A stretch of 64,000 nt of DNA from Owenia fusiformis (taxonomy: Eukaryota > Annelida > Polychaeta > Sabellida > Oweniidae), in the NCBI GenBank assembly GCA_903813345.2, contig CAIIXF020000001.1, positions 38,845,366 to 38,909,365 on the forward strand, read 5' to 3'. Each line of letters starts with the position of its first letter. The first letter of the stretch is position 1. The notes beneath the pieces are model-generated. The model was not told where the DNA came from. It saw only the letters and a program-made list of their open reading frames with translations, and ran no database searches. Made by a program: the position numbers and the translations under genes. This document shows, in pieces, positions 45,360-58,500 of this stretch.

Positions 45360-47375
45360 CAGGGTGGGCCAATAAAAATTGGAACATTTTTCTTTTTATT
45401 CAGTTGTCTTTATTTTTGCAGTTCAATCCATGAAAATTCAGATTAAGGTAAAATGATTATTTGTGAAAATGTTAAAGATAAAAATATGTATGTATGATTA
45501 TTTTTGGCTTGTCATGGTCATGATCTGTATTCTGCGTGTCATGAAAAATTTCCAAATTTTCTCTTCTTAAGACATCACTGCTGAAAAGACAATATGCTCC
45601 CTTCAGATGGTCTCAACACAATTTCCATCAATTAAAACATATGTAGTTATCTCTAGGGGAAGCAAGACATGTCTCCCTTGGATAATATAGCTTAACTGAC
45701 CTCAGCTTTTTTATCGTACCTAATAAAGGTACGATATTGTCGTCAGCTTGACAAACGGGCGGTGGGCAGGTGGGCGGCGTCTCACTTTTCAGCTTGTGTA
45801 CAGGTTTCCAGCCAAACCATTTGACAGATTCATCTGAAATTTTCAGGAATGTTTCTACGTATCAAATTTAAGAACTGATTAGTGTTTGGGCATTCTGGGT
45901 AAATTTTAAGGTGGCCATTTTGGATTTTCCGTCCTAAAATCTTCACTTTCAAGACTTGTCTACAGGTTTCCAGCCAAACCATTTGACGGATTCATCTGAA
46001 ATTTTCAGGGATATTTCTACTTATCAAAGTTAAGAACTGATTAGTTTTTGGGCATTCTGGGTAAATTTTTTAAGGTGGCCATTTTGGATTTTCCGTCCTA
46101 AAATCTTCACTTTCAAGACTTGTCTACAGGTTTCCAGCCAAACCATTTGACGGATTCATCTGAAATTTTCAGGGATGTTTCTACGTATCAAAGTTAAGAA
46201 CTGATTAGTTTTTTGGCATTCTGGGTAAAATTTAAGGTGGCCATTTGGATTTTCCATCCTAAAATCTTCACTTTCAAGACTTGTCTACAGGTTTCCAGCC
46301 AAACCATTTGACGGATTCATTTGAAATTTACAGGGATGTTTCTAGTTCTACATATCAAAGTTAACAACTGATTAGTTTTTGGGCATTCTGGGTTAATTTT
46401 AAGATGGCCATTTTGGATTTTCCGTCCTAAAATCTTCACTTTCTAGACTTGTCTACAGGTTTCCAGCCAAACCATTTGATGGATTCATCTGAAATTTTCA
46501 GGGATGTTTCTACGTATCAAAGTTAAGAACTGATTAGTTTTTGGGCATTCTGGGTAAATTTTAAGGTGGCCATTTTGGATTTTCCGTCCTAAATTCTTCA
46601 CTGTCACACTGTGTTTTAGGTACAATATTGTTCACGTCTGTGCCTTGTTCAAAATTGGCACAATATGTCTCAGAACCTGTGATCTATGCCATGTATGACT
46701 GTCAAATACAGCTACGACTGATTGTTCAGGTGGGCAAAGGACATGTTCAGGAAACCCTTGCGTTGAGTAAAAGAAATTGGAACATTTTTCCATCAATTGT
46801 AACTTTTTTGTTAGTCATGTATTATCTTCAGTACTTTAAGAAATTGAGAAACAATTCATTGTCAACAGCTTGTACAAATATGAATATACAAGCTCAACAT
46901 TTAATTACTGAACATGTCCTCCATCCACCTGAACAATTAGTCTGAGCTGTATTTGATAGTCACGCATGGCTTAAATGATAGGTTTTAGACATATTGTGCC
47001 AGTTTTGAAAAAAGCTGAGGTCAGTTAAGCTATATTATCCAAGGGAGACATTTCTAGCTTCTCCTAGAGATAACCACATATGTTTTAATTGATGGAAATT
47101 GTGTTGAGACCATTTGAAGGGCATATATTGTATGAGATACTGTATTTTGAGCAATGATGTCTCAGCCAGAGAAAAATTTGGAAATTTTTCATGACGCACA
47201 CAGTATACAGATCGTGACCATGACAAGCCAAAAATAATCATACACACATATTTGTTTCTTTAACATTTTCACAAATAATTATTTTACCATTGTCTGAATT
47301 TTTGTGAACTGAACTGCTATAATAAAGAAAATTGAATAAAAAGAAAAATGTTCCAATTTTTATTGGCCCACCCTG
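45360..47375. mobile_element. 2.0-kb mariner-like foldback carrying a satellite
   Basis: Ends CAGGGTGGGCCAATAAAAAT and its exact reverse complement flanked by TA (45358-45359, 47376-47377). The arms are complementary for about 340 bp (e.g. CTGACCTCAGCTTTTTT near 45705 versus 47012). The right half contains a further hairpin (46650-46735 against 46915-47010). The centre holds a 163-bp satellite. No transposase frame is present; the frame at 46628-46945 lies across the hairpin. Confidence 0.85.
45800..46607. repeat. 163-bp satellite, five units, inside the mariner-like foldback
   Basis: ACAGGTTTCCAGCCAAACCA starts at 45800, 45962, 46126, 46287 and 46455 (spacing 161-168). Each unit contains CATCTGAAATTTTCAGG, AACTGATTAGTTTTTGGGCA and GGTGGCCATTTTGGATTTTC. 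Two diverged units occur at 20506-20790. Confidence 0.92.
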
Positions 47376-47377
47376 TA

Positions 47378-47935
47378 CTTGTTTTCAGAAATTCAAATCT
47401 TATATATTTAAGCTTTACCATCAATGAACTTTTTAAGGTCATAAAGGTCTTTTTTCAACTTGCTTCAAATTGACCTAATTTTTTTTCAAAATCATCTACA
47501 AGTTATCAAAAGTTCAAATCTGACTTTAGATTTGAGTTGACCTTCCATGACCTTCTCAAGGTCAAAAAGGTCTTTTTTCAACTTGCTTCAAATTGACAAA
47601 TTTCTTTTTTAAAAATCATCTAAGTTCTAACTTCAACTCTGACTATAGATTTGACCTTTAATGACATTCTCATTGTCAAAAAAGACTTGACCTTCAATGA
47701 CCTCAAGGCCAAAAAGGTCTTTTTTCAGCTTGCTTCAAATTTTTTTCAAAATCATCTGCAAGTTCTCAGAAGTTCAAAACAGACTTTAGATTTGAGATTA
47801 CACCTTCAATGACCTTCTCGGGGTCAAAAAAGGTCTTTTTCAAATTGACCCAATTTTTTTTCAAAATCATCTACGAGTTATAATATTGTGAGCAACCAGG
47901 TGGTGATTTTTGTCATGTTAATGCCTTGTTCCTTC
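47378..47935. repeat. ~118-bp tandem repeat (target of the mariner-like insertion)
   Basis: Four to five units with CAACTTGCTTCAAATTGAC and GACCTTCTCAAGGTCAAAAA, ending with CAACCAGGTGGTGATTTTTG then TCATGTTAATGCCTTG. The half-unit AAAATCATCTA before 45360 and CTTGTTTTCAG after 47377 show that the foldback split a unit at TA. Confidence 0.8.
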
Positions 47936-48480
47936 ATGTCACATAACAGATGGATGAACGTGATGATGGACAACTCTTGCGTAGAATTACTAAGAAGTAT
48001 TGCCCATAGTCTCTTTGAAAGATTCATAGAATGTTGCCCAGTTAGACAATTCACTTCAAATTGAAGACTAAATATGCCTTTAAACAGGTGAGTGGAACTT
48101 GGAGACCTAATACATATGGTCAATGACCAAAAAGTTGAGATGAGTTCATTTTATTAAGTATACACTTAATTGACCATGCAAAATTTTCAAACTCGGTGCA
48201 TTAATGCGAGGTATACTCATAGATCAGATTTGTAATGTTAAAAAGATTCATACTAGAAAAAATCTGCATGTTTGGTTTTCCATTGTTTTAAGAATATGTA
48301 CTTATTTTATATCAACTTCTAGGTCAGGTTGATTCCCATAGAGCCCATGTTGAGATTACAAAAAGTAAAATATCTTCTTGACAGATATTTTATTTCACTA
48401 GATATATTTTCAGTAGTATAATTACTGAACACAAGGTTATATGAAAATTGATCCACTTAATCTGAGCATTTTTTTCTGCC

Positions 48481-48723
48481 ATGGTCTACCAAAAAGTTGT
48501 GACATTTGTTTTTTCTGCTTTTCTTGTTCTTTTCTATATCCATTCCATATCAGGGGTGGACACATGCACAGTATTTTCGTCATGTACACAGGAAATACAT
48601 TACAGAAACCATCTGAATGGCACCCACAATTCTACCTCATTTTGCACTTATTCAAAAACAAAAATAAATCGTATTTTCAATAATAATTTATTGATAAAAA
48701 TAACATACTTCAATTTAGAGTAA
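48481..48723 (+). CDS. Candidate small secreted protein, unrecognised
   Basis: An 80-codon frame whose ATG has an excellent start context (GCCATGG). The first 25 residues (MVYQKVVTFVFSAFLVLFYI and on) read as a signal peptide, followed by a short mature part with three cysteines and two N-glycosylation sequons (NGT, NST). No family is recognised. It may be an exon of a larger gene or chance. It lies between the mucin-like gene and the convergent 3' end of DIDO1 and could overlap the DIDO1 3' untranslated region. Confidence 0.25.
   Translation: MVYQKVVTFVFSAFLVLFYIHSISGVDTCTVFSSCTQEIHYRNHLNGTHNSTSFCTYSKTKINRIFNNNLLIKITYFNLE
48688..48693 (-). terminator. Possible distal polyadenylation signal of DIDO1
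   Basis: AATAAA on the minus strand, about 870 bases beyond the DIDO1 stop codon. It would place the 37-bp repeat array in the 3' untranslated region. Other signals closer to the stop may be used. Confidence 0.25.
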
Positions 48724-48943
48724 AAGTAAAGCAAATTCTCAGGTACAGAAACATTGAAGAATGTGGCAATACTTGACAAGTATATCATTTATACATACAC
48801 AGAATCTTTGGATCGTACAATGCGCTCTAGAAATGTAAACTATGCAAGGGTTGTAAACTTTACTCTAGGATTGTACACTCGTCTCTATAAAAAGCAATCT
48901 TCAAGTACCATTACAATGAAGAAGAGATCAAAACAGCAGCTCA

Positions 48944-49200
48944 ACATCTGCAGCTGTAACAGTTATGATAGCTAAGTTTAACATCTACAGCTGTAACACA
49001 TCCAGCACCTTAGTTTAACATCTACAGCTGTAACAGTTACAGCAACTCAGTTTAATATCTACAGCTATAACAGTTACAGCAGCTCAGTTTAACATCTACA
49101 GCTGTAACCATGATTACAGCAGCTCAGTTTAACATCTACAGCTGTAACCATGATTACAGCAGCTCAGTTTAACATCTACAGCTGTAATAGTTACATAAAT
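48944..49200 (-). repeat. 37/40-bp tandem repeat downstream of the DIDO1 stop
   Basis: ACATCTACAGCTGTAAC (plus strand) recurs at 48944, 48981, 49018, 49055, 49092, 49132 and 49172; the last two spacings are 40 because of an extra CAT-type triplet. In the DIDO1 sense each unit reads GTTACAGCTGTAGATGTTAA, with the palindrome ACAGCTGT and the word TGTAGATG. Confidence 0.88.
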
Positions 49201-49559
49201 CAAGGAACATTCAGACCATTAACAACACAATTGCCTGTACTGAAAATCATGTTTCGTGGAGTCATCAAAAAGATTGCACTGCCTTTTGACAAACACAGAA
49301 AACTTAACTAAAATCCCTTATTACGGATAAACCAGAAAATGTACATACACACATTAATACAACCTCTCTGTACAAATATATAATAAGCATTTCATGACTG
49401 TATGTTATTGTTGTAACTATGGAACAATGCATGATACATGCAATCATTTGCAATAAAACAATGCACCTATAGTTGATTTGCACATTCCGCAACAAGCCCT
49501 AGTTTTTACTGCAGTCTCTATCAATATCTATTTCAAGTATTAAACAAATAAATGGAGTG

Positions 49560-52500
49560 TCATCTGAACATGTGTGGAGGTCCCCCCATGTGAGGCCTCA
49601 TCCCCCTTTGTGGACCAATCCCCCTGGGAGGACCCGGAGGCCTAAATCCTGGTCCTCCTTGTTGTGGAGGACATGGACCCATATTTGCTTGTGGGCCCCT
49701 GAACTCTTGCCCCATTTGTTGCTGTTGCCCAATGGGATGTCCCATTCTCTGTTGTTGGTTATGATGTCCTCTCAACATAGGCTGTTGCCCTGGTCCTCTC
49801 ATATGACCCTGAGGGTTGTTCATATGTTGAGGCCCCCCTGGTCCCATGTGAGCCTGATCACCCTGCGGCCCCATAAACCTAGGCTGACCTCTCGTATCAG
49901 CATCTCCCATACCACCTCTCAAATCTGTGTCCCTCTGTCTATAATCAGCATCTGCATCATGACCTTGAAGTACTGCCATATATGGATCTTCATCTTGGAA
50001 TCTAGTTTGTAGCCGCGTGCCCCCATGGTGGTGAGGCTCTCCATGTTGTTGAGGCCCTCCATGTTGATGGGGCCCTCCATGTTGATTGGGCCCTCCATGT
50101 TGATGGGGCCCTCCATGTTGATGGGGCCCACCATGTTGATGGGGCCCACTATGTTGTTGAGGCCCTCCATGTTGATTGGGCCCTCCATGTTGATGGGGCC
50201 CTCCATGTTGTTGAGGTCCTCCATGCTGATGAGGCCCTCCATGTTGTTGAGGCCCTCCATGGTTTTGAGGTCCTCCATAATATTGCTGATCTCCATTATG
50301 TTGAGACATTAAGTGATGTTGAGGCTCCTCATAATGTTGAGGTCCTCCATGCTGAGACCCTTCATGAAATGGAGGCCTTATATGTTGTTGAGGCTTTTCA
50401 TATTGCTGAAACTCTCCATGAAAACTATTTTCTTCTTGCTGTTGTAATCTCTCATGCTGTGGAGGCCCTCCATGTCTTGGCCCTGTATGCCGAGGGCCTG
50501 TGTGGCGGATTGGGCCTCTAGGACCTGGAGGTATGTGTTCCCCAGGTGGAGCTTGAGAGAATTGACCACCAGGGGGGTCAACAATGTCATACTGTTGAGC
50601 CTTGGGACCACCACCTTGAGAGGGATTCTGGAGTAATGGGGCTTTTTGGTTATTCACAGGTGGTCCTTGCAATAAAGGTAGTTTTAGTTTATTTCCATGT
50701 TTTACATTCATTGATGAATTTGAATGTTTAGTTATATTGTTAGAGGTTGGAGTTGGTAACAAAGTCTTTGTACGAGTACTGGGATTTGTTCCAACATCAG
50801 GATTTTGCAAACTTGGTGGTAGTCTTAAAAGGTTATGTTTTTTACTTTCCTCCATATTTTTCTCTTTGTGTATTAAACTGGCAGGTTTTTCAACGACTAT
50901 GTCTAGTAAAGACGGGGGCCCTCTTTGAGGACTGAGGATTCCAGCTTGAGAGGATGGTTGAAGATTCTGGGCCATTGAAACATTAACATCCATCCTAGGT
51001 GTACGCATTGGCACAGAGTCTTTAGATGCTGGCACTGTTTTAGTGGCATTCTCTCTAGATCGCGTTTCAGATGATTTTGGTGACCTTTGACCTCTTTCCG
51101 AAGATCTGGGTGACCTTTTCCCTTTAGAGTCCCTCTCAGATGACCTTGATGAGTTTCTATTATGACTTCTATTAAAGTCTGTATTTTCACTTTTGATAGA
51201 ATCTGGCTTTGAGTTGTCATGCCTTTCATTTCTTGCTCTATCAAACCTATCTTCCCTTTTGGAATCTGACTTTCTGCTTCTTGAATCTGATCTTTGATAT
51301 ATTCTCGTATCCATTCTTTGGTCTCTCCTCGAGTCTGATCTCTGTGTTCTATTGGTATCCGATCTTTCTCCACGTCTAGCATCTGACCTTAACCCTCGAC
51401 AAGCATCTGTGTTTTGTCTCTCTCTAGGGATCTCTACAGGAATCGAATTTGAGAATCCTTTTGGTCCTGCCATTGGTATGTTTAATTTCTTCAACCCTGC
51501 TGGCATAGGTTGGCCATGTAGGGCATTTGCTGCCTCATTTATATTGTCAAGTAAATCAGGTATCTGCTCTAGGAGATCAGGAGGAATGATTCCATCTTTA
51601 ATCATATCTGGACTGAGATTTGGGAGATTAGTGCCTCCAATCTGATTCACTACTTGTATGAGTTGTGTTAAGCTCTGAATTGTTTCATCATCATTTCCTG
51701 TTTCAACAATATTCTTAAACCTTGAATCCTTTTGTAGAGGGGATTTTGATAAACGTGACTGAGAATCACTTTTATGTCTTGACCGTTCTTTGTCAGATGA
51801 TCTCCCAGGGGATATCTCAATCAATGGAATGTGTCCTTGGGCTTGTTCATCTTCAGATGATTCACTTGATGTTTCAATCTCTCCCTCTTCCAGTTCACCT
51901 TCTTCAATATCTTTCTCAACCTCAAGTTCAGTGTCATCTTTAGACCTTTTCCTCTTTTTTCTGGACCGCTTGCTTTTATGTTTGCGTTTTTTGTGACGTT
52001 TTCTATCCCTTGAGCTGTCTTCTAATTCACCATTATCTGGAGTTTTATCCTTACGTCTGTGTTTCCTCCGAGGACTATCACCTCTATCTTTGTGTCTTCT
52101 TTTATGCTTTGATACACTCTCCTCCACTTCAATACTTTCTTTCTCATTCTGGACATCAATTGTATCCACATCTTCTTCAACTTCATCTCTGTCATCAATT
52201 TCATCTTCACCTATGAGAGTTACTTTAAAGTCTTGATTCTCAACATTAAGGACAACTTGCTTGTTACTGTTACCTGATTTTACTTCAGGTTGAGACGGTT
52301 TGTTTAGAGTTCCAGAACTGTGTGCTGGCTTTGGAAATTTTTGGTTGCTGTTCTTATACACCCTGTTTTTGTATCCACCAGGTAACCCACCAACATCATC
52401 TTCTCCTTCCAAAGCCTCCTCTTGCTTAGAATCTTGGTCTAAAGCTTCTTCAAGGAGTTCATCAACATCAATGTTATCAGTGCTTGTGTCATTTAGTCCT

Positions 52501-55500
52501 GGTATCTGGTCACTAGATTTTGGATCAGTTTGTTGAGCTGGTTTGTCAGTTTTTGCTGCATTGCGTAGAGTGGTGGCAAGATCAGCATTGCTACGTGCTA
52601 GTAGCCTCATCACCTCAGGAGGCAGGGAGGTCACACTTCCATCTCGTGTATCATTTGACGTAGACGTAGGTATAACCTTTGTGGCACAAATTCTATCTTG
52701 AGAGTTCTCTTCGTCAGGACTCTGTGGAGTATCAGGTATATCTGTTTTAACAGATGACTGAGGTTTATTTAAACCTCCAAAGAGTTTCTGTATGGCACCA
52801 GGTAAAGTGATATTAGCACCTTTGTTTGAGGATGCTTGACTTGTTGGGAAACCTGTAGAAGAACCGAGTGGGGGTGTTGCTGGACTTGTTGGGTCTGAAT
52901 CAATAGTAAGCATACCATCATCATCATCATCGGTCTTAATAGATTCACGTCTCAATGGCAACCATGGTTCTACTTTCGGGCTTTGTTTTTCCTTAGCTTT
53001 TTTCAATGCATTTGCTTTTTCTAACTTTTCTTTCATTTCTTTTTTCTGTGCTGCATCAGATATAAATGTTCCCATATCCTCTGGTACATACAAGCTTATG
53101 TCATCCTCTCCTCTGGCTTTTAGGGTTGATCTTTCGTGTTGAGAACTTGGTTTTGGAAGAGATGTTTGTGGCTGACTCTCACTGACAGATGGAGTTGGCT
53201 TATAGTTTGGTTTATAACCATAGTCAGCCTCTGGATCATATTGTTCATGAGGTTCATATGCCTCAACCTTCTCCTGACTTGCTGCATACAATTGTTTACT
53301 CGGTTTGTATTTTTTAGATACAGGTTTAGTGGGTGAATACTGCTCAAATGTTGGTTTATTGCTTGAGGTTACTTGGCTCTGCACTTGTTCTGATTTAGGG
53401 GTTGGTTTATAATCATTTGAATCAGTGTAAGAACCACCCGCTGTTGGATCATACTCATCACCATTGTTTTTAGAGCCAGGTTTATAAGATGACGTCGTAT
53501 CTGAGGTTCCAAATGGGGTATACATATCCTTAGGTTTAGCACCAGAACCAGGTTTATAAGTATCCTTTATAATGGATGGGTCACTTGTAGTTGGGGCATA
53601 CTCCTCATTAGCTCCATGGCCAGGTTTATACAGGCTTGTTGCAGCATTATTGCTATCTGGGACATACTCCTCTTGCTTTGATCCAGTGCCTGGTTTATAT
53701 ACTGATGCAGAGTTACCACCGGTGGAGGGACTATACTCCTGGATGGCTACAGAGCCAGGCTTGTACACCACACTACTGTTGGCTTCATTGCCAGAATCTG
53801 GGTTATATTCCTCTATAGGATCTTCCACATCATAAGGCAGTTTAGCACTGGTACTAATCTCAGTAGGTTTATATTCACTATCTGAATCATCAACATTAAA
53901 TGGATCATATTCTTCATCCTTGTTTGAAGTTTTAGTTTTTTTGGTAGGGGAAAATGGTTCCGAGGTTGTAGATACAGTGTCACTCTGGGTTGCCCCGGTG
54001 TATGTGGGTTTATTGGGAACATAGGGGGTCGATTTGGTGGCAACGGGGTTCATCTTTGGTAGTTGTTGAGGGGGCAGAGAGGCCAGGGTCATTGGTTGAT
54101 GCATAGGAGGTACTGGGGGCCCATTAGGCAATGGTGGCCTGGGACCCATGCTTGGATGCCAGTTAGGGTGTCCTCTTGGGAACCAGGGTCTAGGGGGTCC
54201 CATGCCATGTCTAGGGGGTATCATACCTGGTGGTGGTCCTTGCATGCCTGTAGGTCCTCTCATACCATACACTGGTGTTGGTGGTAATGGTGGGAACACT
54301 CCAAATTGGGGAGGAGGTACCCTGGGCATAGGGGGTGGTCCTTGAGCGGTAAGTATAGCTGGTGGCGGTAAGGGTGGGGGCAAAGGTTTACCTTCCTCAG
54401 GCTTTGATACAGTCACCTTAACTCCCTCTTTTGCCTTAGATTCACTGGTTTTATCTTTTTTAGTCTTAATATATGATTTATGCTGTTCAACCTCCTTATC
54501 AATTTCTATCATTTGCTTTTTAGTCTGTAAGTGTTTTTTCTGTTCCTCTACACTGTTGGTGAGTTCCAGAAGCAGCTGTTGCTGACTCTTTACATCCCCA
54601 GAGGCAGCTAGGGTGGCTAACAATGCAGCTGTCATCTCTGCAGGGTTGTTGCTCTTTGCGATTTCCTCAATGATCTGTCCAATGTTAGTCTTACTCATAC
54701 CACCTGGAAAGGAATTCACATCTTAAAACTTTTGTTATTTGGGTGACCAGTCATGCATAATACAGTGATGCACATGGCATTAACATGCAATATGTCACCA
54801 CCTGCCATGTGTTACAGATGCCAAAAGTCAAACACTAACTGCCAACCACTGTCCACAAAAAAGGTTGGAGACTATAACAATATGTCACCACTTGTAGTGG
54901 TCACCTATCATTTGTTACTGACACCAACTACCAAAAACAAACTGACAAACATCTTCCACATAAAGTTTGGAGACTTTAACAATATATCACCACTTGTGGC
55001 AGTGACATAAAAGCTAAGATGTTTATTACAAATATAGATAAGTAATAGAGGCAAGAAATGTAGTGTAACCATCTATATAATTATTACAGGGAACGAGTAA
55101 TTCACATATCAACATCTCTCATATAGAGATTCGCTCCCTCCATTTGGGACTCACTTCCCAGAGTGATATATAAATCATCCCAACCCTCTTTATACCTGGC
55201 TTATCTTTGGGAGCTTCAGTAGGCTTAACAGTTGCTTTTTCTTTGGCTTTTATTTTGGGCTTTGGCTGTACCGCTGTAGGAGAGTATGGGCTTGCTCCTG
55301 AAACATAGCAAGTAATCTTTGATAACTAATATACATAATCAATATTCACATCAAGATATATCTTAAGTTTAAATCTTATAAAAAACATGTCTTAATAATT
55401 CTCAACTTCATGTATACTGTATTACATACAGTATCCAGTTACTTATGTGCTGGAGAAATGCCTGATGATATAACAATGCATTTGTTGCAAAGGCTACATA

Positions 55501-58500
55501 AAAAGTACTTTGGGTAGTTAACTTTGTCAGTGTATTGACAAAGAGTAATGTACTGTTAATTAAATGCCAATAAACTGTTAAAAATAAATGCTGTTTCATA
55601 TAATGAATTTATAAATATAGCTTACCACCAGTTGCATCATCTTCATGGTAAGCATCCACTATGGGGTCCCCAGCTTTACCATCCTGAACAAACCCTTTTT
55701 TACTGGGGTTGTAGAATACATCACTGAAACAAATGCCACACCATTCAATGACTGAAAGGTCATTCTATAATGTTAATGAGGTCCAAATAGGACCACTTGT
55801 ACAAGATAAGTAATTTCTTACAAATATATTTAACAAAACTTCAGCACTTTATTTTCAACATTGTATGTTCATATACATAATGATAAAAACACCTGAATTA
55901 TCGTCTGAATTATTTTGATTGAAGAAAGCCTGACTTACGATGCAGGTCTTGCAGTGATCTCTTCATCAGAACTCTCCTGGGACTTCACACTGGTTGCTTT
56001 CTCTTCTTCTACAGAAGAACTCTTCGAGACACTTGACTCTCGACTCCTATCACGATCATGTTTATGTTTCTTCCTCTTGTGCTCTCTGTGGCGCTTGTGT
56101 TTGTGAATGCGACTGTGTTCTTCGCTGTTGCTCTCGGGAATGTGTAGAGCTGGAGTTGGGGGGTGCATCTTGGCCCTGATTACCATTGCAAGTAGCATGT
56201 GAGGACGGTTATCTTCGAGACCTAAAATTAATTTAAAATTAAACTAGAAAAAAATAGAAACTCCCCTGAGTAGCAAACCCCACAGAACAAAACTTATTCT
56301 ATTAAATCACTTTTCATTTTGATCATAAAAAGTAGGCATTAGTTATATAAGATTTGAACCCAATTTGTCTAGCAGTATTTGAGATATCGCCTGGACAGAC
56401 AGACAAACAAACAGAGAAACAAACAAACAGATGTCTTCTTTTTACCTTTCCTGAATTTTGTTTGGTGGAATAAAAAACATATAGTAATAAACATGCTCTT
56501 AACATGAAGGATATCATTTTTTCATTTTTTTCTCTAGTTTGTGTACAACTAATGGTATTTGTACATGTAAATATGTAATACCAAATAATTAAGAGTTGCT
56601 TACCTGGACCATCAAATGGCAACATCATTGGAGGGATTTTACTATGAGAAGCTAAAGGAACAATGTAAATGTCTTTGATAGCCCTGGCACTATTACGTAT
56701 GACACCACATCTATTGCGGGAGTTCAAATAAGAGTAGAGTCCTACATATGCACTCTTGTCTTCATTTGTTGATGTTTGGAACCTTATTATACAGACATCC
56801 TGCAAATGAATGCAACATAAAGCAAATAAACCTACATGTAACAGTGAATAACAGTCCATAAAATAGCCTACATTAAATCATATAATACTGTTCGTTGCTT
56901 TTAAGCAGATGATACTTGTGATGGTAAGAGCATATAAAGGAAGATAACTTACATAGGTACCAAGCGATTTGATTTTTGTAATGTAGTCCCATATTTGTTC
57001 AGGGTTGATTCTCCCACACATTAACATGGTGTCTGGCAGCTCCTATGGTAACACAAATACCATTAACATCACATTGCAACATATATCATGTAATTCTTAA
57101 ACAGTATCATCTATGTTAAACTTTAACATGTAAGAAACAAATATATATATTTATTGGCAGATTTTGCAAAAGATACACATCAATCAATTGTCAATAATAG
57201 TTGGTAAAATCTTAATCTAAGTTCATGATGAAAATATCAAACTTACATTTTCGAGAAAGTCAGTTGGCCCCGACACTTTATATGCCTGGGTTAAAAATTT
57301 GGCAACATCTGGCATGAATATAAAGCCCTTCCACACAGATTGAGTGGGAGGGAATGGCACCTTGGATGGGACATCTAACCCTGACTGGAGGGCAGAATCT
57401 GGAGACCTGCAATATCAAAAATTCACTTTTTTCAAACCCTGTGAGGAGGATGTTCTCAGTTGAGGATCATTCGTGTTTTAGTTCATGAAATGAGTTTCTC
57501 TCCACATGATGCAATCTAAACTATTACTAGTTAGACAAGGACATTCAAAGCAAAAATATGACTTATTGAAAACAAGACAGTGAGATAGTTATAGACAAGG
57601 CATTAACATGACAAAATGTCACCACCTTGTAAGTTGTTGCAAATGTGTGGTGGCAGTGTGGTGATGACATAAAAATGTAATCTTAACTTTATCAGGGACA
57701 TGTTTCTACACAGGATCAAATCAATATTACCAAAATGTTTATGAGTAACACTCAAGATATTTATTCTATAATTCACAAAATTTCAAGCAAGGACTGACCT
57801 CATAACGGTATGTGGAGAATCTGCTGTCTTTTGACTAGCTGGTGAATCAGACTTAACTGAATCTGTATTCTTCTTTGATCCATATGTTGGTTTTTCAGTA
57901 TCACTTCCATCATCCTCAGGAATATCAGGCTCATATGGTTCAAATATAGCCACAGGGTCATCAGGTAAACTGTCTGATTCAGTATCACTAAATTTAGCCT
58001 GTGGGGAAGTTTTTGTAGTAGTGAGACGAGGTTTCACTTCACACTCTTCTTGGATCCCTAGGGGATCTTTGGCCCTGTCCCTTATAGGGGCATTGTTTGC
58101 ACTTGGTTTCATAAGGCTTGGTCTGTCCCTATCTGTGCTAGACTGACTACTTGAATGTTGATGCTTACTTGAGCTTGAATGTTTACTTGAATTTGAATGT
58201 TTACTTGAACTTGTAGGCTTTTTATCGTCCTTGGGGTCTGGTATTTTTCCAGTGCATATTTTACAGTTGAGGTCAAATAAGTGAGCCTTGTGTTGCTGGG
58301 TCGTATCTAGAATGATTGAGCCTAGCAGATCAGCAGCTGGCACAATCTTAGCTCTTGGGTCAACTTCTTTGCTTTTATCTGAACTCTGCAACAAATATAT
58401 GAAAAGTACAATGTAGTGCTGCTAGATACTGGTTGGTGAAGCATATGAATGGTGTGCTACTGTTTAACTCTTCAAAACATCAAAAGTACAAGTAAATGCA

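Noticed and set aside
46628-46945. 105-codon plus-strand frame
   Set aside because: It spans an internal hairpin of the mariner-like foldback; codons on the two sides are complementary copies, not a gene.
49557-54345. Many plus- and minus-strand frames across the DIDO1 last exon
   Set aside because: They are shadows of the repetitive coding sequence in other frames.
54753-55010. 85-codon plus-strand frame
   Set aside because: It lies in a tandem dispersed repeat within a DIDO1 intron.
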